A DNA stretch of 64,000 nt from Gemmatimonadota bacterium (GCA_016712265.1 JADJRJ010000031.1:186001-250000), one strand, 5' to 3'. Positions 42,412 through 52,311 are shown, numbered from the stretch's first letter. A program made the numbers and translations. The notes: a model not told the origin generated them from the letters alone.

Positions 42412-44951
42412 TGGACGCGCACGGTCAGGGTGAGTGGGGTGCCATCGCCGTAGCCTGCCAACCGCGCGGGTCCAACCTTCATGGTGTAGTCCCTCGGTGG
42501 CGTACCCGCTGGCACCGGAATCGCCAATCGCGAGAGGCACCCCGGTGTTCCCGCCGGCACGACGTGATTGGACGGAGCGCCCGTGAAGGGGTTCTCGATG
42601 GTGAGCGACGCCCCGCACAACGCCGTCGAGTTGAAGTCCGCCCCAAACCAGAGGTAGAAGGTCTGTCCTGCCGTGCCGGTCGGTGTGCCCGACGGACAAT
42701 GGACGGCGGGGTTGAAGGTCGTGCCTGCATCCTTCGACAAACACGCGCCAACCGCCAGGTGCCCGAGAATGACGTCCAGGGGCACGTTGATCGGGGCCGA
42801 GCTGGCGAAGCCGGTCTTGGTCGCCGGCCCGACCACGACCGTGTGTCTCCCCAGGGCCGCGCCCGATGGGACGGCGAACTCGAAGACCGCGAACGTCCCG
42901 ACCAGGCCGAGGGGACTGACCACCGCGTTGGTGAAGGGATTGCGCGCGGTTACCGTTGCCCCGGTTTCGACCGCCCCGGACGACTGGCGCACCTGTACCC
43001 AGAGGTAGGTCGTCGTGGCACCCCTGACAAACTGTGGTGTGGTTCCAGGCACAGGGCATCGGCCTCCCGGCGGCTGTTGCGTGCTGGTCACGCCACGATA
43101 GAAGCAGGCTTCCACCGACAGCGCCCGTGGGGTGACCGACACGGTGACCTCATCCGAAATCGTCGTGCCCTTGATCGTGGCCCTGACCTTCGCGAGCCCC
43201 GGGGCGATGGCCGTGACCACGCCCGTCGCACTGACGGTCGCCACGCTGGACGGTGTCGCGGTCCAGTCGAGCTGGTCCGGCGTGATCCCGATGTCGATGC
43301 CGCCGAGCACCGTCCGCGCCGTGGCGACGACGGTCCCGGTGGCCTGTTCCGCAAGCGAAAGCACAAAGGGCGATAGGGAGAGGGTCACGAGGCTCCCGTT
43401 CGCCCCCGCCAACTGCGTGTCCCAGAGGCGCAGGCGCGTCTCGTACGATGCCTTGATGCCGAGCACGTCGACCGACGCCCGTGCGAAGGCATCGACCAGC
43501 GCGTCCACCCTGGCATTCCAGTCATAGTTTGCCCCAGCGCCAATGGACGTCCCGATCGTCGCCTGCAGCGCGGCGTCGACACCAGCGGAGAGTTCGCCGC
43601 GACCAAACACGGTGAGGAGCAGCTTGGGCTCCAGGCCGAAGCGGATCCCCGCTTGTCCGCCGATCGAATAAACGGGGCTGGACTGCGTCCACTGGCTGAT
43701 CGGGGTGAAGGTCCCCTTGAACCCGGTCGAGGGCGTGAACCGGAAGCCGGCATCGACCCCCGACGTCATGCTGAGCGACCGCGTGATGGTGAGTTGCGCA
43801 TTGGCCTCCACCTCGGCGTAGGCTTCGAGCACGACAAACAACCCGTAGCAGAACAACTTGCCGGCCAGGCACTGGCCGCGGATCGGGATGTTGAGGAGCT
43901 TCTTGCGTGCCACGGGAATCTTCACGAGGGGAAGCCCCCCTCGCGCCGAGATCGCGCCCCCGATGGACGTCTCCAGGGTTCCGTTCAGCACGGCCCCGAC
44001 CACGGTCCCGAATCGCATGTTGTCCACGCAGACCAGCACGGGGAAGCACGGCTTGATCGCCACGTCGAAGACGAACGAATTCGTGCCCGGCTTGATGTCC
44101 TTTCCCGTCTTGATGTCCAGCGATCCGTTCAGCCGGACACTCGCCGTGATGGCCCCGACCTGGCCGGCCATGGTGAAGTCGAGCGCTGCATTCTGGAAGA
44201 CGACATGTCCTTCGGCGTCGATCGACACGCCGCGCGGCAACGCGAACGCCGCACTTTCGCCACGCGCGCGTGCCTCGGCGAGTGCGGCTCCCACGTCGAT
44301 GTCCTCAGCGATGGAGATGGTTCCTTCCTGGATGGCGTCGGTCAGGGCGGCCGGGACGGTGGTCAGGACGATGTCCTGCCCCGACGTCCGCACGGCCATG
44401 ACTTTCTCGAGGAACCCGCCGTCCTTGCTGCCAAAGATGACATCACCAACCGCCACGGGACGCGCCGTCCCACTGTTAGCACGCATTCTCAGCGTCCCCG
44501 CGGCAATCTCCTCCGGCGTGGACAGGACGGTGAACGACGTGTCGGACGAAATCACCGCGTCGCGGCGCTGCACCTCCATCACGGTGATCCGCGCCGTTGC
44601 CGAAACACCCTGGGCGGTGGCGACGATGATGGCGAATCCCGGTGCGATCGCCACGAACCGTCCGCTTCCCGTGCTGCTCAGGACGGTGGGATCGGAGGAG
44701 GTCCAAACGACCGGGAAGTCCTGGATGGTCGCGCCGCGGCTGTCGCTGACGGTCGCGGTGAGCGTGGTTGTGTCGTTAACGAGAAGTTGTGCGGTGTCGA
44801 GCGACAGACGCACCGCTCGCGCGAGGACTGGCGGAGTCGTCGCTGGCTTTGGAGGATCAACGAGCGTTTCGGAGCACGCGGCGACCACCAGACAGGTCAG
44901 CGTCAGCCTCGCGAGATGGCGCTGTAGTGCACGGCGAGCGGGAAGCGTCAT
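42408..44951 (-). CDS. Large BIG2-repeat lipoprotein
   Basis: Starting at the ATG at 44951 gives an 847-residue protein with a lipoprotein signal (LARLTLTCLVVAAC). A BIG2-type Ig-like domain follows (ATVSDSRGATIQDFPVVWTSSDPTVLSS), then a ~400-residue central region of beta-strands with no family that I recognise (e.g. DIKPGTNSFVFDVAIKPCFPVLVC), another BIG2 unit (DWTATPSSVATVSATGVVTAIAPG), and a C-terminal tail with two copies of an 'FYLWFGADFN/TYLWVQVRQ...NPFTxA' module containing paired Cys. It is probably surface-exposed and structural or adhesive. It overlaps the downstream interrupted gene (ATGA), so they form one operon. Confidence 0.8.
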   Translation of the reverse strand: MTLPARRALQRHLARLTLTCLVVAACSETLVDPPKPATTPPVLARAVRLSLDTAQLLVNDTTTLTATVSDSRGATIQDFPVVWTSSDPTVLSSTGSGRFVAIAPGFAIIVATAQGVSATARITVMEVQRRDAVISSDTSFTVLSTPEEIAAGTLRMRANSGTARPVAVGDVIFGSKDGGFLEKVMAVRTSGQDIVLTTVPAALTDAIQEGTISIAEDIDVGAALAEARARGESAAFALPRGVSIDAEGHVVFQNAALDFTMAGQVGAITASVRLNGSLDIKTGKDIKPGTNSFVFDVAIKPCFPVLVCVDNMRFGTVVGAVLNGTLETSIGGAISARGGLPLVKIPVARKKLLNIPIRGQCLAGKLFCYGLFVVLEAYAEVEANAQLTITRSLSMTSGVDAGFRFTPSTGFKGTFTPISQWTQSSPVYSIGGQAGIRFGLEPKLLLTVFGRGELSAGVDAALQATIGTSIGAGANYDWNARVDALVDAFARASVDVLGIKASYETRLRLWDTQLAGANGSLVTLSLSPFVLSLAEQATGTVVATARTVLGGIDIGITPDQLDWTATPSSVATVSATGVVTAIAPGLAKVRATIKGTTISDEVTVSVTPRALSVEACFYRGVTSTQQPPGGRCPVPGTTPQFVRGATTTYLWVQVRQSSGAVETGATVTARNPFTNAVVSPLGLVGTFAVFEFAVPSGAALGRHTVVVGPATKTGFASSAPINVPLDVILGHLAVGACLSKDAGTTFNPAVHCPSGTPTGTAGQTFYLWFGADFNSTALCGASLTIENPFTGAPSNHVVPAGTPGCLSRLAIPVPAGTPPRDYTMKVGPARLAGYGDGTPLTLTVRVQ

Positions 44952-44995
44952 GGCAGGGCGCACGGACGAAAGGTGAGCAGCGACCAATCAATCGC

Positions 44996-45028
44996 GAGGC
45001 GCCTCCGGAGCGATTCTCCGGACGCCTC
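44996..45028. promoter_or_regulatory. Imperfect inverted repeat in a divergent intergenic region
   Basis: The arms gaggcgcctccggag and ctccggacgcctc pair over 13 bases with a two-base bulge and a five-base loop. It lies 45 bases upstream of the BIG2 lipoprotein start and 160 bases upstream of the hybrid sensor. It could be a protein-binding site for the hybrid regulator or an RNA hairpin in a 5' leader; the sequence does not decide. Confidence 0.4.
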
Positions 45029-45187
45029 TTCGATACCATGGTGCGGGCCCAGCCTTCCTGGGTGTGAGCGTGAGGGATCCCGATCTCTTATCCCGGCATC
45101 CCGTGGTACGCCGACGCAATCCTCTGGAACGGTGGCGTACGCTTCGCGACGGCGGGCATGCCGGAGGCGGTCCTATATTCTCCGCCG

Positions 45188-48100
45188 ATGCCGCCCATGC
45201 CTTTCGTGGTTCTCGTTGCGTTGGCCGCCGGTGCCCTGACGGCGCGGCTCGGTTCGGCCCAAGAGGCACCAACCTACTCGGACCGGTATTTCACGACGCG
45301 CGACGGGCTCCCGAGCCAGGCGCTCACGGGCATTGCGCAGACGCGCGACGGATACCTCTGGGTGGTCGCCGGTGGGCTGCTCTCTCGTTTCGACGGGGTC
45401 GTGTTCCGCTCGTATTCGGCAGGCAGCAGTGCGCTGCTGCAGAGTCGCGTCCTCGCCATCGGGGCGGGGCTCGGCGATACGCTATGGATCCTGGGTCAGT
45501 CAGGGGCCGTGGTGGCCTTTGCCAGTGGGCGTTTCTCGGAAGTCGTCCCCCCGACGCCGGGACCGTTTCGGGCGATCGCACAGGATGCCCGTGGCGACCT
45601 CTACGCGATTCGAACACCGAATGTGGTGCGATTTGCGCGCGAGCGCTCAGCGTGGGTTGAGGTCAGGCCGGGCGTGGGTGTGCGCGAGATGGGGCTCCAA
45701 TCGCTGGGGATCGACGGCCGCGGCGATCTGTGGTTCCTGGACTCCCTGAATGCCCTGCACCGCGTCAGCGGGCCGACGGCTGGCGTGCGGCCGACCCTGG
45801 GAAAGGCAAGCCTCGTGTCATCTGTGACCGGGAGAATACTGAGCGCCGAGTCTCGCAACGGGAGGCATCGCATCTTCGATGCAGAAGGCGAGGAGAGTTG
45901 GTCGTACCCGGCTCCCGGAAACAGGAGGCCGCAGCTGGTGGACGGGGAGGGTCGTCTCTGGGTGGCGACCGACACATCGTATGAGGTGTATGGGCGCGCC
46001 AGCGAGCGCCCGGTTGCCGTGGTCGCCAGGCAGCGCAGTCCGCTGGCACAGCTCCACCGAGGGGCAGCGGGTTGCCTGTGGGAGACGGGTATCGCGCTGC
46101 GGCAGATCTGCCGGACAGCGTTCCGCAGCGTGCGGTACGGTGGAGCGTACATCGGCCGGGGGCCAGGTGCGTCGGTCCTCCGCCGCGGCCCGGTCGGTTA
46201 CCTGGTGGCTGTGACGGCCGACGGCTTTTCAAGGCCATTGAGTACCTGGGAGGGGTTGCGGTACGCGAACGCGCATACGGACGCGCGTGGTGTCCTCTGG
46301 TGGTCGGCGAATACGGGGATGAACGCGTGGCTTCGGCGCTCACCAGCTGAACACGAGGGCGCGCGGCTGTTACCGCATCCGGGTGCGTATGCGTATGCCG
46401 AGCATGACCGCTTCCCAAGTGTCTTGTGGTACGTGACCGACACGACGCTTGTACGCTACGACCATGCGGCGAGTGGCGAGTCGGTGGACTCGGTGGGATT
46501 GCCCGGACGGGTCACCGCCCTGTCGGTGGCGGCTGACGGCTCGGTTTGGCTCACGGTGATCCTGCCGGATGCCACCTCGCGACTCTTGCACGTGGAGGGA
46601 CGTGCCGTCGTAAGCTACGGACCAGGCGACGGGATGCCACTCGTTGAGCTGCGCGCCGTCCGGGCGATGGACGACGGGAGCGTGTGGGTGGGCACGTATG
46701 GTGCGGGCCTCGTGCACGTGCAGGACGGCCGCGTGCGGTACGTCACCACGCGTGATGGACTGGCAGAGAACGTGGTGACGAGTGTCTTGCTCGATGATAC
46801 GGGGAATCTCTGGATGGGTGGGAACCAGAGTATTCACCGCGCGCCGCTCACCCAGCTGTCGGACTTCGTCGCGGGGCGTCGTTCGCGAGTGAATGGGGTC
46901 GGCTACAGCGACGCCGACGGGATCGACACGCCCGAGACGTCCGGGGCGCCCGGGTTCCGGGATGCCATCGGGCACCTGTGGTTTCCCACCATCGATGGCA
47001 CCGTGGAGGTCGATCCGGCGTTGGCGGTGGCGATGGATTCCCTCCTGCCCGAGGTGCGGATCGATGAGATCGTGAGCGTGGACGATTCGCTGCCCCGGTC
47101 GGACGCTCCCCTGCGCTTGACTCGCGGTGCTCGCCGCTTCACGGTGCGTTATGCCGGCGTTGTCATGCGCAAGGCAGATGCGGTCAGGTACCAGTACCGC
47201 ATGGACGGGGTGGATGGCGACTGGGTGGATGCAGGGCATGTGCGCGAGGCGACGTATAACTCCGTTGGCCCGGGCACACACACCTTTCGGGTCCGCGCCG
47301 TGAGTGCCGCCGGAGTCCCCGCGCCGGACGAAGCAACCGTTGAGATATTGGTGCCCGCCTTCTTCGTCGAGACGCCGCTGTTCTACCTGTTGCTCGCATC
47401 CGCTGCAACCACGCTATTGTGGGGAGCCATTCGCCACCGTGAGCGACGGCACCTGGGGCACCAGGCCGCCCTCTCGCAGGCCGTGAAGGTGCGGACAGCG
47501 GAACTCTCCGACGCGCTCGAGACGGTAGGCGCCCAGGCGGCCCAGCTGCGCACGCTCGATGAGGCAAAGTCGCGCTTCTTCGCCAACGTGAGCCACGAGT
47601 TTCGCACGCCGCTGTCCCTCATTCTCGGTCCGGTCGACGACCTTCGCGAAGGGCGCTTCGGCGCCCTCGGGGCTGCGGCCGTCCGGCGCCTCGACGGCGT
47701 GCGAGCGAATGCCGAGCGATTGCTCCAACTGGTCGATCAGTTGCTCGATATCGCCCGCCTGCAAGCCGGGGCCTTGACGTTGGCGGCGAGGACGCAGGAC
47801 CTGGTGCCACTCCTCCGTCGCATGGCGGATTCCTTCTCGTCTCTCGCGGAGCGGAAGGGGATCAACTTCCGACTCTCGTGCCCGGTGTCAGGGCTCACGG
47901 TATCGTGCGATGCGGACCAGATGGAGAAAGTGGTCGCCAACCTCGTGGGCAATGCACTCAAGTTCACGCCGCCCGGCGGGTCCGTGGAACTCCTGGCGAC
48001 CGTTGAGTCCGCGGAAGGGGCCGTTGTTATCCAGGTGGTGGATACCGGACCCGGCATTCCCCAGGAGTACCAGGCCCGCGTTTTCGAGCGCTTCTTCCAG

Positions 48101-49147
48101 GTGAACGACTCGTCGACCCGGTCGCATGAGGGCACCGGCATCGGGCTGGCCCTTGTCCGCGAGATCGTCCAGTTGCATGGCGGGATGGTCGAGCTGCAGA
48201 GCACCGTTGGGGTCGGGAGTCGGTTCAGTGTGCGCCTGCCCCTGGCCCACGCGGGGCTCCGCGCCACCGGGGAACAGCGCCGCGAGACTCCCGAGGAGCT
48301 GACTGCGGTGCGGCGTGGTCCGCTACCCTTGCCTCGGCCGCGAGACGTTGCGGCAGACGCGGTGACGGTGCTCCTGGTGGAAGACAACGCCGACCTGCTG
48401 GAATACTTGCGGGAGCACCTGGCCGATCGCTTCCGTGTCTTGGTGGCTGACAATGGCGTCCGTGGGTTGGAGATGGCTCGCGCCCATCACCCGGACTTGG
48501 TCGTCAGCGACGTGATGATGCCGGAGATGGACGGCCAAACCCTCTGCGAGGCGATCAAGGGGAGCGCCGAGACGGACTTCATCCCTGTCATCCTGCTCAC
48601 CGCGAGGGCGTCGCGTGACTCGCGCCTCCATGGGCTTGCCCAGGGCGCCGACGACTACCTGACCAAGCCCGTTGACCTGCAGGAGCTGGTCATTCGGATC
48701 GAGAACCTCGTGGCGTCACGGCGCCATGTGCGTGAGCGCCTCCGTGCCCTCGACCAGTCCCTGCCAACCATACAGGTCCCCCTTGCCGCCCCACCGCGTG
48801 ACGCGACCGAGCGCGCGCTGGTGGAGAAACTGTCTGGCGAATTGGCAAAGCACCTCGCGGATGCGGACTTCGACGTGCACGCCCTCGCCCGCGCGATGGG
48901 GATGGGTCGCACCACGTTGTATCGCAAGCTGACGCCGCTGCTCGGGATGTCGCCCCTGGATGCCTTGCGCGAGTATCGGTTGGCGCAGGCCGCGCAGTGG
49001 CTGGCCGAGACGCCGATCACGGTCAGCGAAGTGGCCTATGGCGTCGGCTTCCGGAGCGTCCCGCACTTCAGCGTCTCGTTTCGCGAGCGATACGGTGAGT
49101 CACCTTCGGCATACCGCCAGACGCGTCGCCGAGTGCAGACCGGATGA
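45188..49147 (+). CDS. Hybrid two-component sensor-regulator (propeller, HisKA, REC, AraC)
   Basis: The ATG at 45188 (MPPMPFVVLV) starts a signal/anchor segment; a second Met is three codons later. Domains of the 1319-residue protein in order: periplasmic beta-propeller blades with 'DGYLWVVAGGLLSRF' and 'GTVWVGTYGAGL' type reg_prop repeats (~30-640); a Y_Y_Y domain (~650-720, VRYQYRMDGVDGDW); one transmembrane helix (~730-750); HisKA with H803 in NVSHEFRTPLS; HATPase (VVANLVGNALKFTPPGG, DTGPGIP, GTGIGLALVREI); REC with D1108 in VVSDVMMPEMDG; C-terminal AraC HTH (~1220-1319). One polypeptide thus senses a periplasmic ligand and binds DNA, as in Bacteroides HTCS regulators of glycan use. Neighbouring lipoprotein and esterase genes are possible targets. 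Confidence 0.93.
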   Translation: MPPMPFVVLVALAAGALTARLGSAQEAPTYSDRYFTTRDGLPSQALTGIAQTRDGYLWVVAGGLLSRFDGVVFRSYSAGSSALLQSRVLAIGAGLGDTLWILGQSGAVVAFASGRFSEVVPPTPGPFRAIAQDARGDLYAIRTPNVVRFARERSAWVEVRPGVGVREMGLQSLGIDGRGDLWFLDSLNALHRVSGPTAGVRPTLGKASLVSSVTGRILSAESRNGRHRIFDAEGEESWSYPAPGNRRPQLVDGEGRLWVATDTSYEVYGRASERPVAVVARQRSPLAQLHRGAAGCLWETGIALRQICRTAFRSVRYGGAYIGRGPGASVLRRGPVGYLVAVTADGFSRPLSTWEGLRYANAHTDARGVLWWSANTGMNAWLRRSPAEHEGARLLPHPGAYAYAEHDRFPSVLWYVTDTTLVRYDHAASGESVDSVGLPGRVTALSVAADGSVWLTVILPDATSRLLHVEGRAVVSYGPGDGMPLVELRAVRAMDDGSVWVGTYGAGLVHVQDGRVRYVTTRDGLAENVVTSVLLDDTGNLWMGGNQSIHRAPLTQLSDFVAGRRSRVNGVGYSDADGIDTPETSGAPGFRDAIGHLWFPTIDGTVEVDPALAVAMDSLLPEVRIDEIVSVDDSLPRSDAPLRLTRGARRFTVRYAGVVMRKADAVRYQYRMDGVDGDWVDAGHVREATYNSVGPGTHTFRVRAVSAAGVPAPDEATVEILVPAFFVETPLFYLLLASAATTLLWGAIRHRERRHLGHQAALSQAVKVRTAELSDALETVGAQAAQLRTLDEAKSRFFANVSHEFRTPLSLILGPVDDLREGRFGALGAAAVRRLDGVRANAERLLQLVDQLLDIARLQAGALTLAARTQDLVPLLRRMADSFSSLAERKGINFRLSCPVSGLTVSCDADQMEKVVANLVGNALKFTPPGGSVELLATVESAEGAVVIQVVDTGPGIPQEYQARVFERFFQVNDSSTRSHEGTGIGLALVREIVQLHGGMVELQSTVGVGSRFSVRLPLAHAGLRATGEQRRETPEELTAVRRGPLPLPRPRDVAADAVTVLLVEDNADLLEYLREHLADRFRVLVADNGVRGLEMARAHHPDLVVSDVMMPEMDGQTLCEAIKGSAETDFIPVILLTARASRDSRLHGLAQGADDYLTKPVDLQELVIRIENLVASRRHVRERLRALDQSLPTIQVPLAAPPRDATERALVEKLSGELAKHLADADFDVHALARAMGMGRTTLYRKLTPLLGMSPLDALREYRLAQAAQWLAETPITVSEVAYGVGFRSVPHFSVSFRERYGESPSAYRQTRRRVQTG

Positions 49148-49208
49148 CGCCAGACCGGCGTGCCCACCCGCAGCTTTACTCGCCGGTGGCGTTCCGTCAG
49201 GCCCAGAG

Positions 49209-49973
49209 TTAGAGCCCCATCTTCTCCAGGTGGTACGGCAACATCTTGCGCCACCAGGGCCAGTCGTGCTTCACGTCGTGCCCCCAGATGTCTAGCCAGT
49301 GTGGGATCCCCTTGGCGTCCAGCAGGGCCGACAACTCCCGCGACCGGTCCGGCGCCTCGTACGGGCCCTGACCGGTGACAATGACGATGCGCGAGCTGCC
49401 GCGGAGCAGCTCCAGCGAGTGTCCACCCAGGTTGGGGAGGTACCAGGCCGGGTTGTTGAAGTAGACGTTGTCGTCGGTGTAGCCGTTCAGGTAGCTCCGG
49501 TCGAGGTCGTAGAACCCGCTCATGGCGATCGTCCCGCCAAAGAGGTCCGGCCGGCGGAGGAAGGTGTTCGCCGCATGGAAGGCACCGAATGAGGCCCCGG
49601 TGGTCAGCGCCCGGGCGTTCCGATCCCCGGAAACCTGCCGGATATACGGGGCCAACTCCTCTTCTATATAGCCCTGGTAAAGGGCCTGCCGACGGGCCTT
49701 CTCCGGGATCGGCACGTGCTTGTCCATCCACGCATGCGCATTGATGCTGTCGATGGAGAACAGCCGCACCTTGCCCGCCATGATGTGCTCCTCGATCGCC
49801 TTCACGAGGAAGAAGCGCTCGTTCTCGAGGAAGTCGGCGGCCGCAGTGGGGAAGAGCAGGATCGGGGTGCCCGCGTGGCCATAGGTCACCACCGGCATGT
49901 CGAGGCCGAGTCGCGGAGACCGCCACCCATCTATCACCTTGGGGAGCGCGGGGTCAATGTATTGGATGGGCAT
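49209..49973 (-). CDS. Putative esterase (alpha/beta hydrolase)
   Basis: The ATG at 49973 (MPIQYIDPALP) gives 254 residues without a signal peptide. The nucleophile elbow is GASFG in LTTGASFGAFHAANTF, and the catalytic His is likely in WGHDVKHDWPWW near the C-terminus. The pattern 'PILLFPTAAADFLENERFFLVKAIEE' and 'SGFYDLDRSYL' fits the putative-esterase (PF00756-like) group, which includes S-formylglutathione hydrolases and enterochelin-type esterases. It converges on the hybrid sensor gene. Substrate unknown. Confidence 0.85.
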   Translation of the reverse strand: MPIQYIDPALPKVIDGWRSPRLGLDMPVVTYGHAGTPILLFPTAAADFLENERFFLVKAIEEHIMAGKVRLFSIDSINAHAWMDKHVPIPEKARRQALYQGYIEEELAPYIRQVSGDRNARALTTGASFGAFHAANTFLRRPDLFGGTIAMSGFYDLDRSYLNGYTDDNVYFNNPAWYLPNLGGHSLELLRGSSRIVIVTGQGPYEAPDRSRELSALLDAKGIPHWLDIWGHDVKHDWPWWRKMLPYHLEKMGL

Positions 49974-50060
49974 GTCGGTGCTGCTGGGCGGTGGGGCGGA
50001 AACTAGGCCCTCCACGCAGGCGGCGCGAGCGATCCACACCCGAAGACACGGAGCACGCGG

Positions 50061-51041
50061 ATGCGAACGGAGCGGGGATTCACCCGGATGACGCTCGAGG
50101 AGTTCGAGGGCTGGCTGCCGGCGCAGCAGGTCACGCGCACGGTGCTGTCGGTGCAGCAACACCACACCTTCCTCCCCGCGTACGGGCACTTCACCGGGTC
50201 GAATCACTTCACGCTCCAGCAGAACATGAAGCACCACCACGTGTCGGCCAACGGGTGGGCCGACATCGGGCAGCACTTCACCTCGTTCCCCGACGGGACG
50301 ATCGTCACCGGGCGGCCGCTCGAGTCCAATCCCGCGTGCATCTTTGGCAACAACCAGCACGCCATCTGCATCGAGCACCTCGGCAACTTCGACGCCGGGC
50401 GGGACGTGATGACGCCGGCCCACCGACAGGCGATTCTGCGCATGACGGCCGCCATCTGCGAACGGTTTGCCATCCCGGTGACGGCGGACCGGGTGGTTTA
50501 CCACCACTGGTATGACCTCGCGACCGGTGCGCGCACCAATGGCAGTGGCACCACCAAGAGTTGTCCCGGCACGGCGTTCTTTGGCGGGAACTCGGTGGAC
50601 CAGGCGCAGCGCAACTTCCTCCCGAAGGTGCGCGCCCTGCTCGACGGCGGCACGGTGATTGAGGCGGCGCTGCCCGCGCGTGGCTACGTCCGCGTCACCG
50701 CCGACTCGCTCAACGTGCGCCGCGGTGCCGGCCCCGGTACGCCTCGCCTCCGGGCCGTCACGGCGGGGACCGTGCTCCGGGTCTACGACGAGGCGAACGG
50801 CTGGCTGCGCGTCTCGAACGCCCAGGACGAATGGGTGTCGGCCAAGTTCACGGCGCCGGTCGAGCGCGCGACGGTGCGGGCGAGCAGCCTCAATGTGCGC
50901 AGCGCCCCGGACCGCACCGCCGACAAGGTCGCGGCGATCACCCGCGGACAGGAAGTGTTCATCCACGAACGCGACAACGGCTGGTGTCGCATCGGCGCCG
51001 AACCGCGCTGGGTCCTTGGCGACTTCCTCGTTCCCGCCTGA
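50061..51041 (+). CDS. N-acetylmuramoyl-L-alanine amidase with two SH3b domains
   Basis: The 326-residue protein opens with an amidase_2/PGRP-like catalytic domain: QQHHTFLP (first metal His), GWADIGQHFTSFPDGTIVTGRP, NQHAICIEHLGNFD, the VVYHHWYD His and TKSCPGTAFFGG (metal Cys). Two bacterial SH3 domains follow (SLNVRRGAGPGTPRLRAV and SLNVRSAPDRTADKVAAI), which bind cell-wall peptide. No signal peptide is visible, so it may be released by lysis or exported by a non-Sec route; a start upstream of 50061 is prevented by the divergent gene's leader. It cleaves the bond between muramic acid and L-Ala. It is convergent and almost adjacent (4 bases) to the barrel-protein gene. Confidence 0.87.
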   Translation: MRTERGFTRMTLEEFEGWLPAQQVTRTVLSVQQHHTFLPAYGHFTGSNHFTLQQNMKHHHVSANGWADIGQHFTSFPDGTIVTGRPLESNPACIFGNNQHAICIEHLGNFDAGRDVMTPAHRQAILRMTAAICERFAIPVTADRVVYHHWYDLATGARTNGSGTTKSCPGTAFFGGNSVDQAQRNFLPKVRALLDGGTVIEAALPARGYVRVTADSLNVRRGAGPGTPRLRAVTAGTVLRVYDEANGWLRVSNAQDEWVSAKFTAPVERATVRASSLNVRSAPDRTADKVAAITRGQEVFIHERDNGWCRIGAEPRWVLGDFLVPA

Positions 51042-51045
51042 CGCG

Positions 51046-52119
51046 CTAGAAGGCCTCGCCCAGCGCCACGTACAAGCCGCCCCCGTGGCGGCCGCGGGCG
51101 TAGTCCACGCGCACGGTCAGGCGGTCCGCCGGCTGAAGCGCGTACCGCACGCCAGCACCAACTGCAGGAAGCAGCTGCGCACCATCCGTGCGGCGACCGA
51201 GCGCGTGGGACGCCCCCAACCCGAGAAAGCTGGCCCACCCCACCCGATGCCAGGTCGCGCTCCGATACTCCACCTCGGCGGCGCCAACGAACCGGTCGCG
51301 GACGCGACCGCGCACGTACCCACGCAGCAGGGTATCGGCACCGGCTGAGGGCACGAGGTCGAACGGCGCGTTGCCGGCGATCGCTTCCCCGCTCACCCGC
51401 ATCGCCACCACGCCACGCCCGAATGATTCGTACCGGCGCAGGTCGCCGGCCAGCCGCATCGAGGAACGCTGGCGGTGGTCCGGGGCATGATCGCGGGCCC
51501 GTGTCGCCCCAAGCGTGAATTGCCGGAACACTCCCGTCGCCGGGCCCAGGATGTGGTCACGCGTGTCATGGATGTCCACAACCTGGGCGGTGAGGGCGGC
51601 GCTTCCCACGAGGTCGGGCGCATCGGCCCTGCTCCAGCCCGCGAGGTCGATCCCGGAGACACGCAGGTCGCGCACGCGGAGCCCAATCCCCCGGTACCGT
51701 GCGGTGTCTGTGCGCCAGAGCTGGAGGAGCGAGAGCTCAGGTCCCCGCGCCGTGAACTGTGCCTCGCCGTCGGCGCCACCTTCAGCAAAAAAGGGCAATG
51801 GGAATCGCTGCCATTCACCCCGGACGCGCGTCCGCGTCGTGTTCCCCGTGCCCCAGCGGTCCAGTTGCACGAAAGCCCGCTGCTGGTCGTGCGCCGTATT
51901 GATGGCGTAGAACTGCAGCTGCGAAGGACGGGTGCTGGCAGTCGGCCCGGTGCGAAAGACGCGCAGGACCGTCGCCCCGTATTGCGCCCCTGTCTCCGGT
52001 GCGGATCCCAGGACGGGCAGGAACGCGAACTTCGCCCGCGGGACCGAATCCGCCTGGGCTGCGAGCGGGGAGGTGAGGGCGGTGAGCGAGGCCAGGGCTG
52101 CCAGGAGGCGGGTGCGCAT
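51046..52119 (-). CDS. Outer-membrane beta-barrel (Omp85/D15-like)
   Basis: A 357-residue protein with a signal peptide (MRTRLLAALASLTALTSPLAAQ). Nearly the whole mature part is alternating amphipathic strands with turns rich in D, N and G, finishing 'VDYARGRHGGGLYVALGEAF', a terminal Phe that is the usual barrel-assembly signal. The pattern LRGYVRGRVRDRFVGAAEVEYR resembles the Omp85/surface-antigen barrel core, with no POTRA domains. Probably a solute or enzyme-linked barrel; function unknown. A perfect palindrome lies just upstream of its start. Confidence 0.75.
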   Translation of the reverse strand: MRTRLLAALASLTALTSPLAAQADSVPRAKFAFLPVLGSAPETGAQYGATVLRVFRTGPTASTRPSQLQFYAINTAHDQQRAFVQLDRWGTGNTTRTRVRGEWQRFPLPFFAEGGADGEAQFTARGPELSLLQLWRTDTARYRGIGLRVRDLRVSGIDLAGWSRADAPDLVGSAALTAQVVDIHDTRDHILGPATGVFRQFTLGATRARDHAPDHRQRSSMRLAGDLRRYESFGRGVVAMRVSGEAIAGNAPFDLVPSAGADTLLRGYVRGRVRDRFVGAAEVEYRSATWHRVGWASFLGLGASHALGRRTDGAQLLPAVGAGVRYALQPADRLTVRVDYARGRHGGGLYVALGEAF

Positions 52120-52123
52120 CGAG

Positions 52124-52144
52124 TCGTGGTGAGGGTCACCACGA
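52124..52144. promoter_or_regulatory. Perfect palindrome directly before the barrel gene start
   Basis: The arms tcgtggtga and tcaccacga (9 bp, 3-base spacer) end five bases before the ATG of the minus-strand barrel gene. It could be an operator or, in mRNA, a hairpin that occludes ribosome binding. No clear Shine-Dalgarno sequence is visible between it and the ATG. Confidence 0.5.
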
Positions 52145-52311
52145 GCTTCGCGCTGGCCGGCACGTCATCCCATACGCCGCATGACGTAGTTGTCGGTGGC
52201 AGGAGGGACGCGACGTCCACCGAAGTCCTTTCGCACCAACAGGTTAGGAGGTGTCGTACTGTGCGAGCGGACGGTGACCGGCGGCGCGGTCAGGGCGCCA
52301 GGCGGCTCGCC

